From the NCBI GenBank assembly GCA_002297505.1, contig DBLQ01000002.1:6192-30396 (forward strand): DNA of 24,205 nucleotides, in the 5' to 3' direction. Origin of the DNA: Flavobacteriales bacterium UBA720. GTDB taxonomy: Bacteria; Bacteroidota; Bacteroidia; Flavobacteriales; Weeksellaceae. Positions 7,604 to 13,995 of this stretch are shown here, piece by piece. The notes under the pieces were generated by a model that was not told where the DNA came from, made no database searches, and saw nothing but the letters and a program-made list of their open reading frames with translations. The position numbers and the translations under genes are program-made. How positions within the stretch are numbered: the stretch's first letter is position 1; every line of letters starts with the position of its first letter.

Positions 7604-8020
7604 TTAATCTGACTTTACTTCACCATTTTCGGAAACCCAAAAATGCTTAATATCTAATCCTTTTAATAATGGCGTTAAGTTTCCTATTGCCTTTCTTATA
7701 TTTTCATCATCTGGATGAGCTATAGCTAAAGTTGATTTTGTGTTTTTGAATCTTTCCTCCATCATTTTAACAATTGCTTTACCAAAATGGGTTTTTATCT
7801 GTCCACTATCAAAATAATCTCTCTTTTTAGTTGGAGAATAATCGCCAGCCCTAGCTCCTTTCACCTCTATCAACATAGTCTCTTCATTTTTAGAAGCAAC
7901 AATATCAATTCCTCTAGTTTGATCTAAACAATGACTCTCAATCCTCCATCCCAATTTAATAAGATATTTCATCAATAATTCTATGGTTTGATTCTCTGTT
8001 AATTTTGTCTGATATAACAT
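7604..8020 (-). CDS. Orphan small PD-(D/E)XK nuclease-like protein
   Basis: I do not recognise a specific family. The 138-aa protein has the core of the PD-(D/E)XK (restriction-endonuclease-like) fold: GIDIVA with Asp39, then IEVKG with Glu52 and Lys54, then a helix with Gln74 (GQIKTHFGKA). Such proteins cleave or bind nucleic acid; Mrr-like and RecB-like nucleases share this pattern. It could be a stand-alone nuclease or an inactive relative. There is no signal peptide and no partner gene. I chose the ATG at 8020 because a longer reading from a TTG at 8044 would begin inside the predicted promoter. The gene looks A/T-richer than its neighbours, has its own promoter, and interrupts an otherwise pure sugar locus, which suggests separate acquisition (inference). 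Confidence 0.7.
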   Translation of the reverse strand: MLYQTKLTENQTIELLMKYLIKLGWRIESHCLDQTRGIDIVASKNEETMLIEVKGARAGDYSPTKKRDYFDSGQIKTHFGKAIVKMMEERFKNTKSTLAIAHPDDENIRKAIGNLTPLLKGLDIKHFWVSENGEVKSD

Positions 8021-8041
8021 TTTAAATTGTACTGTAAATAC

Positions 8042-8049
8042 CAAATATA
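8042..8049 (-). promoter_or_regulatory. Predicted -7 box of the nuclease-like gene
   Basis: The minus strand reads TATATTTG, a perfect TAnnTTTG, 21 nt upstream of the ATG at 8020. No clear TTTG lies at the -33 distance, where a run of T occurs instead. It sits just past the terminator of the upstream operon, as expected for an independent transcript. Confidence 0.45.
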
Positions 8050-8064
8050 ATAAACTTTCTTAAC

Positions 8065-8093
8065 AAAAAAACAGGACTCCAAACGGAATCCTG
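8065..8093 (-). terminator. Intrinsic terminator of the araB-symporter operon
   Basis: The minus strand gives CAGGATTCC, loop GTTT, GGAGTCCTG: a 9-bp stem with one G-U pair, followed at once by seven T. It lies 25 bp after the stop codon of the symporter. Confidence 0.88.
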
Positions 8094-8117
8094 CATTTAT
8101 TTTATTACAATTAAATT

Positions 8118-9845
8118 TTACCAGAACCTCACGTAAAGTGCCGTCAGCAAAAGCAAAGTAATCACAATCAGAACCAATGTTCTATTATCCACTTTGAACA
8201 TTGATGCATCGATGGCAAATGCTTTCGGGTTCACTTTCGGACCGGCAAGACTTATCCCAACCATCGTCAGAACCGTGAAGAAGAATGACCAACCCATATT
8301 AATCAAAAACGGAATTTCAGTAATGGTGTGAACTACGCCATTTTCCAGTTTTTCATAAGTGAAAGCTGTGTATAGCCAAGTTTCTTTCCCGAAAATTTCC
8401 ACAGCAAAACTGTTGAAGAAAATCGCCAGAACGAATCCTAAAATTACGCCTACCAAAGCTGCAGTTCCGGTTGTTCTTTTCCAGAACATTCCTAAAAGGA
8501 ACATCGCAAAAACGCCCGGACTGATAAATCCTGTATATTTCTGAATAAAGGTAAAACCACCTTCACCACCGATTCCCAAAGCATCGGTCCAAGTAAATGC
8601 CAAAGCAACGAACATTGCTATAATAATTGCCCATCTTCCGGTTCTCACCATTTGGATTTCCGTTGCATCAGACTTTAAATATTTTTTATAAATGTCTAAT
8701 GTAAAAATCGTTGAGATACTGTTTACTTTCCCTGCCAAAGAAGCAACAATTGCCGCCGTCAAAGCCGCTACTGCAAGACCTTTCAGACCAACAGGCAAAA
8801 ATCCTAATATTGCGGAATATGCTCCGTCTTTTACTCCATTAAAACCAGGCAAATGTCCTTTCGTATACAAAACGTAAGCTGCAATTCCCGGAAGCATTAC
8901 GATAATCGGCATAAATAATTTAAGGAATCCTGCGAATAAAATCCCAGTTCTCGCTGTTTTCAAATCAGCTCCCAAAGCTCTTTGCGTGATGTACTGGTTA
9001 CAACCCCAATAATTCAGGTTGACAATCCATTGTCCTGCAAAATACATTGCCAATCCCGGAAGAACCACATATTTCTGAACGTCAAGATTTTCAGGCATCG
9101 CTAAAGTTGTCGTTGTTTTAACCGGTTTTTCCAGCATTAATTTGAAATGTTGCGGAGCTTCGTTCATCAAGGTCTGAAAACCTGCGAAAGCATTTCCTAC
9201 AGCCGCTCCGTTGATTCTCTGGTCAACAATCTGAAGCGCCATATAAACTGTTGCAAAGCCTCCGATAATCAAAACCGCCACCTGAATTACGTCGGTGTAA
9301 CCGATTACTTTCATACCGCCAAGACCGATTAGCAAAGCCATTAGAAGCAATCCAATCATAATGATATGAAGATGACCGCCGCCCAACAACGTATCAATTG
9401 CCAAAGCACCCAAATAAAGAATGGAAGTCAGGTTGACAATCACATATAAAAACAGCCAGAACACCGCCATAATCAGGGAAACCGATTTGTTGTAACGGGT
9501 TTCCAAAAACTGTGGCATCGTGTAAATTTTGTTTTTAAGATAAATCGGAATGAACCAAATGGCAATAATGATGAGCGCCAATGCTGCAATCCATTCATAT
9601 GCTGCCACCGCTACCCCCACGAAAAATCCTTCACCGGACATCCCGATGAACTGTTCTGCCGAAATGTTGGATGCAATTAAACTCGCTCCAATCGCCCACC
9701 AAGTGAGTGAACCTTCCGCCAGGAAATAATCTTTACTGCCTGTTGCTGCAGATTTTTTTTTGTTATAAATCCAGATTCCGTAACCGGCTACCACCACAAA
9801 ATAAATCAGAAATATGATGATATCAATAGTTGCTAAATTTCCCAT
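8118..9845 (-). CDS. SSS-family sodium/sugar symporter, probable L-arabinose importer
   Basis: This inner-membrane protein of the solute:sodium symporter family (SGLT type) has 575 aa and about 14 hydrophobic helices. Family marks are the early unwound-helix region ASNISAEQFIGMSGEGF, the loop KNKIYTMPQFLETRYN, and the helix 8 stretch AALTAAIVASLAGKVNSIST, which in SGLT-type proteins contributes sodium-site hydroxyl residues. It probably imports free L-arabinose with sodium; SSS proteins are encoded with araBDA in other Bacteroidota, which supports the substrate, but sequence alone does not fix it. The start lies only 3 bp after the epimerase stop, implying translational coupling, and a strong terminator follows the stop. 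It is the last gene of the araB operon. Confidence 0.9.
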   Translation of the reverse strand: MGNLATIDIIIFLIYFVVVAGYGIWIYNKKKSAATGSKDYFLAEGSLTWWAIGASLIASNISAEQFIGMSGEGFFVGVAVAAYEWIAALALIIIAIWFIPIYLKNKIYTMPQFLETRYNKSVSLIMAVFWLFLYVIVNLTSILYLGALAIDTLLGGGHLHIIMIGLLLMALLIGLGGMKVIGYTDVIQVAVLIIGGFATVYMALQIVDQRINGAAVGNAFAGFQTLMNEAPQHFKLMLEKPVKTTTTLAMPENLDVQKYVVLPGLAMYFAGQWIVNLNYWGCNQYITQRALGADLKTARTGILFAGFLKLFMPIIVMLPGIAAYVLYTKGHLPGFNGVKDGAYSAILGFLPVGLKGLAVAALTAAIVASLAGKVNSISTIFTLDIYKKYLKSDATEIQMVRTGRWAIIIAMFVALAFTWTDALGIGGEGGFTFIQKYTGFISPGVFAMFLLGMFWKRTTGTAALVGVILGFVLAIFFNSFAVEIFGKETWLYTAFTYEKLENGVVHTITEIPFLINMGWSFFFTVLTMVGISLAGPKVNPKAFAIDASMFKVDNRTLVLIVITLLLLTALYVRFW

Positions 9846-9848
9846 ACT

Positions 9849-11009
9849 TTATTGTTTAACTGAGAATTTGTAAATTGTTTTCGACTGGTATTTTTGTCCC
9901 GGCTTCAACTCCGTAGAAGGGAAAGAAGCCTGGTTTGGAGAATCCGGAAAATGCTGGGTTTCCAAGCAAAAACCTGTTCTGAATTCATTTTTCCCGCCCG
10001 TTTTAGTATCAAATTTTCCATCCAAAAAATTTCCTGAATAGAACTGAACGCCCGGTTCATCGGTCAAAACTTCCATTACTCTCCCTGATTCCGGGTGGTA
10101 AACTTTGGCAATGCTTCTCAATCCGCTTCCGTTCAGAATCCAGTTGTGGTCGTAGCCTTTTCCTTTTTTCAGCTGGTCGTCATCTGCATTGATATCTTTT
10201 CCAATTGCTTTTGAAGCTGTGAAATCGAATACGCTTCCTTTCACCGCTTTTTGCTCACCCGTAGGAATCAAAGTTTCATTAACTGGTGTAAATTTATCCG
10301 CGTTGATTTGCAATTCGTGGTCAAGAATTGTTTTTGAGAAATTCCCTGAAAGATTGAAATACGAATGCTGAGTCAAATTCACCACAGTCGGTTTATCGGT
10401 TTCCGCTTCATAAGAAATTTCAAGCGCGTTGTCGTCCGTCAAAGTATACAAAACCGTTGTCGTTAATTTTCCAGAATAGCCTTCTTCACCGTCTGCGCTG
10501 GTGTAAGTCAGTTTCAAAGTCGGGAATTTGGCATCTTTCACCGATTCGATATTCCAGAACTTGGTATGGAATCCTTCTTTTCCGCCGTGAAGACTGTTCG
10601 GACCATCATTTTTGTCGATATTATATGATTTACCTTCCAAAGTAAATTTGGCATTGGCAATTCTGTTTCCGTAACGGCCAATCAATGCCCCAAAATAGTA
10701 AGGATTTCCGTTGAAATAATCTTCAGGCTTGGTAAATCCTAAAACGACATCTTCGTATTTTCCGTTTTTATCGAGAGCGGTAAGTGAAGTAATAATTCCA
10801 CCGAAGTTAATGACTTCCAGCTTCATCCCGTTTTTGTTGGCCAAAGTATATTTTTGGATGGAATCGCCTTTTGACGTGACTCCGTAATCTGAAACCTGTA
10901 TGTTTTCCATTGTTTCCGGTTGAGTTTTTGATTGATTTTCTTTTTTATTGCACCCGAAAATACATAAAACGGCAAAAAGAATTATCAGGTTGATACTTGT
11001 TTTTCTCAT
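9849..11009 (-). CDS. Lipoprotein aldose 1-epimerase (mutarotase)
   Basis: This enzyme interconverts alpha and beta anomers of a free aldose. It belongs to the GalM family and has 386 aa, including an N-terminal export extension. A lipobox ends at Cys20 (IFGC), so the mature protein should be membrane-anchored on the periplasmic side. GalM residues are all present: GRYGNR (111-116), His141 in LHGG, His215 in TQHSYFNL, Asp287 in YDHN, and the catalytic base Glu350 in CLETQHFPD. It sits between araA (20 bp upstream) and the symporter (3 bp downstream), so it probably acts on L-arabinose released by the glycosidases before import. This is inferred from position; related enzymes accept several sugars. 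Confidence 0.92.
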   Translation of the reverse strand: MRKTSINLIILFAVLCIFGCNKKENQSKTQPETMENIQVSDYGVTSKGDSIQKYTLANKNGMKLEVINFGGIITSLTALDKNGKYEDVVLGFTKPEDYFNGNPYYFGALIGRYGNRIANAKFTLEGKSYNIDKNDGPNSLHGGKEGFHTKFWNIESVKDAKFPTLKLTYTSADGEEGYSGKLTTTVLYTLTDDNALEISYEAETDKPTVVNLTQHSYFNLSGNFSKTILDHELQINADKFTPVNETLIPTGEQKAVKGSVFDFTASKAIGKDINADDDQLKKGKGYDHNWILNGSGLRSIAKVYHPESGRVMEVLTDEPGVQFYSGNFLDGKFDTKTGGKNEFRTGFCLETQHFPDSPNQASFPSTELKPGQKYQSKTIYKFSVKQ

Positions 11010-11029
11010 TTTTTAGAAGTTTTGCAAGT

Positions 11030-12526
11030 TTAACGATAATATATTTCATTCCAGCGAAGTGTGTTCTTAAAATCACGGATTTTCGTATCTTCATCAATAA
11101 CAAGCGATTCGATGCCTGCAATTTCTGCAAAATCTTCCAATTGTTCTAAGCTGATGTTCTCACTGTAACACGTGTGATGCGCTCCACCTGCCAAAATCCA
11201 GGCTTCAGCTGCCGTGTACAGGTCAGGAAGCGGTTTCCAAAGGACTCTCGCAACCGGAAGTTTTGGCAATTCTTCGGTGATTTCCAACGCTTTTGTTTTG
11301 TTGATTAACAGTCTGAAATGATTTCCGAAATCCATCAAAGCGGCATTTAAAGAATCGATATTTCCTCTTGAATTGAAAACCAGACGAACCGGGTCAGCTT
11401 TTCCGCCAATTCCTAACGGATGAATTTCACAAGATGGCTTGTCAATCGCCAAAACAGGGTCAACTTCCAACATATGCGAACCTAAAATCGAGGGATTTGA
11501 AGGATTTAAATGATACGTATAATCTTCCATAAAGGCATTTCCGCCTTCAAGGCCTTGTCCCATCGTTTTCATTGCACGAACCAAAGCGGCAGTTTTCCAG
11601 TCGCCTTCTCCGGCAAATCCGTAACCTTTTTCCATCAATCTCTGAACAGCAATTCCAGGCAATTGTTCCAAACCGTGAAGGTCTTCGAAAGTATCTGAAA
11701 AACCTTTGAAATTTCCGTCTTTCAGGAATTTTTCCAAACCTAATTCAATTCTTGCGGCAACTTCCAGAGATTTTCTGTTTGAACCTCCGGAAAGAAGGGA
11801 TTCTGCCATTTTGTATGAAGCTTCATATTCTTCAATTAAGGTTTTGATTTCGCCATCGCCAATCGAATTGACAACGCTTACCAAATCTCCAATTCCCCAA
11901 GTGTTTACCGAAAAACCAAATTTAGTTTCCGCTTCCACTTTATCTCCATCCGTAACGGCTACAAATCTCATATTATCACCAAAACGGGCGAACTTCGCAC
12001 CTTGCCAATCATCCCAACCTGCGGCAACTCTACTCCATTCTCCGATCTGTTTCTGAACTCTTTCTTCAGCCCAATGTCCTACGACCACTTTTCTGTTTTT
12101 GCGCAGACGGCTTACCATAAATCCGAATTCACGGTCGCCGTGCGCAGCCTGATTCAGGTTCATAAAATCCATATCCATCGTCGCCCACGGAATATCCTGA
12201 TTGAACTGTGTATGCAAATGCAACATTGGCTTTTGTAAAGCGGTCAGTCCGCGAATCCACATTTTTGCAGGTGAAAATGTGTGCATCCAGGTTACGATTC
12301 CGATGCAGTCTTTTGCAAAGTTGGCAGCTGTAAGTGTTTCAAAGATTTCTTCCGTCGTTTTTACGGTTGGCTTCAAAACCACTTTCACAGGAATCTGTGA
12401 TGAAGCATTGAACGCTTCTACGATTTTCGCTGAATGTTCCGCAACCTGCGCTAATGTTTCAGGGCCGTATAAATGCTGACTTCCGGTGATGAACCAGATT
12501 TCTTTTGTATTGAGAGGTGTTAACAT
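11030..12526 (-). CDS. araA: L-arabinose isomerase
   Basis: This cytoplasmic metal-dependent enzyme converts L-arabinose to L-ribulose, the first step of the isomerase pathway. Its 498 aa match the usual length of about 500. The catalytic and metal residues are all visible: Glu307 in GEGDWKTAAL, Glu334 in FMEDYTYHL, His351 in SHMLEVDP, and His450 in GGAHHTCYS. The start gives the standard N-terminus with FITGSQHLYG at residues 13-21. It is preceded by a 236-bp gap carrying a palindromic repeat, with an 11-bp direct repeat TTATAAATGAT (12529 and 12543) just upstream of the ATG. No promoter is evident in that gap, so it is probably transcribed from the araB promoter. Confidence 0.97.
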   Translation of the reverse strand: MLTPLNTKEIWFITGSQHLYGPETLAQVAEHSAKIVEAFNASSQIPVKVVLKPTVKTTEEIFETLTAANFAKDCIGIVTWMHTFSPAKMWIRGLTALQKPMLHLHTQFNQDIPWATMDMDFMNLNQAAHGDREFGFMVSRLRKNRKVVVGHWAEERVQKQIGEWSRVAAGWDDWQGAKFARFGDNMRFVAVTDGDKVEAETKFGFSVNTWGIGDLVSVVNSIGDGEIKTLIEEYEASYKMAESLLSGGSNRKSLEVAARIELGLEKFLKDGNFKGFSDTFEDLHGLEQLPGIAVQRLMEKGYGFAGEGDWKTAALVRAMKTMGQGLEGGNAFMEDYTYHLNPSNPSILGSHMLEVDPVLAIDKPSCEIHPLGIGGKADPVRLVFNSRGNIDSLNAALMDFGNHFRLLINKTKALEITEELPKLPVARVLWKPLPDLYTAAEAWILAGGAHHTCYSENISLEQLEDFAEIAGIESLVIDEDTKIRDFKNTLRWNEIYYR

Positions 12527-12590
12527 AGTTATAAATGATGATTTATAAATGATTATTGATGTTTAATTATATTTTTTAAGCTATTTACAT

Positions 12591-12720
12591 TGAATCCTTC
12601 GGATTCTGTAGGATTTTGCAACTTTTTTCCATAGGTTTGGTTTCACCGAATCTCGTTCCTCGATTTCACCTACGGCTACTGATATTGAACCCTTCGGGTT
12701 CGTAGTCTTCTATGGAACGA
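12591..12720. repeat. GAATCCTTCGGATTC-type composite repeat, copy 1
   Basis: This repeat holds the hairpins GAATCCTTCGGATTC (12592-12606) and GAACCCTTCGGGTTC (12687-12701). Between them are TTTCCATAGGTT and CACCTACGGCTACTGATATT, which recur in the copy at 23373-23460. TTCCATAG (12627-12634) can also pair with CTATGGAA (12710-12717), enclosing the middle of the element. It lies in the araD-araA gap, within the operon. Confidence 0.75.
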
Positions 12721-12762
12721 TGACAATTGCCAAAAGCTAAAAGCCATTCGCCAGAAACCAAA

Positions 12763-13461
12763 CTACTGTCCATAATAGGCATTTTTGCCGTGTTTCCGTT
12801 CGTAATGTTTTTTGATTAATGAATCTTTCAAACGTGGCGCGTTCGGATTAATTTGCCTTGTGAGATAAGCCATCTCGGCAATAGTTTCTAGAACTTTGCT
12901 GTTGTAAACGGCTTTTTCAGCATTTTTTCCCCAGGTGAACGGTCCGTGATTTCCGATGAGTACCATTTCTACTTCTTCGTAAGATAAATCTTTTTCTTTG
13001 AAACATTCGAGAATCTGGATTCCGGTGTTGTATTCGTAGTTTCCTTCGATTAAGTCATCGTGCATTGGTGGTGCGCAGGGAATATCTGAGGTTAAATGGT
13101 CTGCATGGGTTGTTCCGAAAATCGGGATGTCTAGCTGTGCCTGTGCCCAAGCTACGGAATAGATGGCGTGTGTATGAGAGATTCCGCCGATGTTTTCCCA
13201 GTTTTTGTAAAGATAAGCGTGGGTTTTGGTGTCGGAAGATGGTCTTAAATTTCCTTCAACGACATTGGCATCGTAATCTAAAATCACGATGTCTTCAGGT
13301 TTTAATAATTCGTAAGGAACACCGCTCGGTTTGATGGCAAAGATTCCTTTATCACGGTCAACGGCACTTACGTTTCCGAATGTGTAAACGACCAGCTTCA
13401 ACGCATCGAGCTGCATATTGGCTTCGTAACATTCTCGTTTTAATTCTTTATAGATGCTCAT
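12763..13461 (-). CDS. araD: L-ribulose-5-phosphate 4-epimerase
   Basis: This cytoplasmic zinc enzyme of the class II aldolase/adducin fold converts L-ribulose 5-phosphate to D-xylulose 5-phosphate, the last step before the pentose phosphate pathway. From the chosen start it has 232 aa, close to the 231 of Escherichia coli. Zinc ligands are His96 and His98 (SHTHA) and His172 (GNHGPF), and Asp77 lies in SDTKTH. An in-frame ATG at 13521 would add 20 residues (MKNKYLILKSINISIINKIK), but these run toward the repeat region and have no family counterpart, so I used 13461. It lies between araB (534 bp upstream, repeat-filled) and araA. Confidence 0.96.
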   Translation of the reverse strand: MSIYKELKRECYEANMQLDALKLVVYTFGNVSAVDRDKGIFAIKPSGVPYELLKPEDIVILDYDANVVEGNLRPSSDTKTHAYLYKNWENIGGISHTHAIYSVAWAQAQLDIPIFGTTHADHLTSDIPCAPPMHDDLIEGNYEYNTGIQILECFKEKDLSYEEVEMVLIGNHGPFTWGKNAEKAVYNSKVLETIAEMAYLTRQINPNAPRLKDSLIKKHYERKHGKNAYYGQ

Positions 13462-13526
13462 TTTTATTTTATTAATGATTGAAATATTAATTGATTTAAG
13501 AATCAAATATTTATTTTTCAATTGCG

Positions 13527-13637
13527 TCGGGCTTTAGCCCGATGTCATATTTTTGATTTCATTTGGCTTTAGCCAAAATTTACGTTTCGGCTAAAGCCGA
13601 ATTTGTTTTCATTCTTTTGTAGACGGGCTAAAGCCCG
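13527..13637. repeat. Cluster of four GGCTTTAGCC-type hairpins
   Basis: Four short palindromes follow one another: TCGGGCTTTAGCCCGA (13527-13542), TTTGGCTTTAGCCAAA (13562-13577), TTCGGCTAAAGCCGAA (13586-13601) and CGGGCTAAAGCCCG (13624-13637). The outer pair have GGGCT arms and the inner pair GGCT arms with A/T ends, and the loop flips from TT to AA halfway. The whole cluster is therefore itself an inverted repeat and can fold as a long cruciform. Confidence 0.8.
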
Positions 13638-13680
13638 CCTCTATTGAATAATCTTAAGTTTTGAACGTCGAATTGCACGC

Positions 13681-13780
13681 TGGCCGGCTTGAGCGGAGCT
13701 CTTTTTGTGTAGCATAGCGGAACAAAAAAGCGGGAGCCCTTCGACAAGCTCAGGATAAACTACAGACGGATATAGCTGCC
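13681..13780. repeat. About 110-bp interspersed palindromic repeat, copy 2
   Basis: The left end GGCCGGCTTGAGCGGAGCTC and right end GACGGATATAGCTGCC match the element at 1-114. The central hairpin is shorter here (TTTTTGT with ACAAAAA). This copy also has an extra segment, CCCTTCGACAAGCTCAGG, at 13737-13754, a sequence I recall as a frequent stand-alone bacterial repeat. It lies in the araB-araD gap. Confidence 0.75.
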
Positions 13781-13842
13781 ATAATTATTTTAGTTGATGG
13801 TTTTTCGTTGATGGTTGTTGGTTTTTCACTCAATGTAATTAT

Positions 13843-13980
13843 TTAACAGGTCGCCCCTACGAGGCTCTCTTTGTGATGATAATATTTACATATTTGCTAT
13901 TAACAGGGCGCTCCTACGGAGCTTTGTTTTTTTCATCACCGTTCTGGCTACTAACAGGGCGCTCCTACGGAGCTGTTTTT
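13843..13980. repeat. Three AACAGG-CTCCTACGGAGC units
   Basis: Three roughly tandem units begin TTAACAGG or CTAACAGG and carry GCCCCTACGAGGC (13853-13865, degenerate), GCTCCTACGGAGC (13910-13922) and GCTCCTACGGAGC (13961-13973). The core is the same as in the composite repeats at 3666 and 7375. With the two preceding repeat groups this fills most of the gene-free stretch 13462-13995; I see no gene or clear promoter in it. The T-runs after the hairpins are on the plus strand, so they should not stop the araB operon. Confidence 0.75.
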
Positions 13981-13995
13981 ATTAATTTCTATCAA

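Noticed and set aside
8021..8044. TTG start for the nuclease-like gene
   Set aside because: It overlaps the predicted -7 box TATATTTG, so it would not be in the transcript.
11706..12056. Open frame of 116 codons opposite araA
   Set aside because: It lies antisense within conserved araA codons, and the composition looks like a mirror of the real frame.
13462..13521. N-terminal extension of AraD from an ATG at 13521
   Set aside because: The 20 extra residues have no counterpart in AraD, and the start at 13461 gives the normal 232-aa length.
13527..13637. Possible short CRISPR array
   Set aside because: The repeated units are hairpins of changing arm sequence and orientation, with unequal short gaps; there are no cas genes.
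13827..13849. CAATGTAATTATTTAACAGG looked like an AraR-type site upstream of araD
   Set aside because: The spacing between half-sites is 2 bp too long and the sequence runs into a repeat unit.
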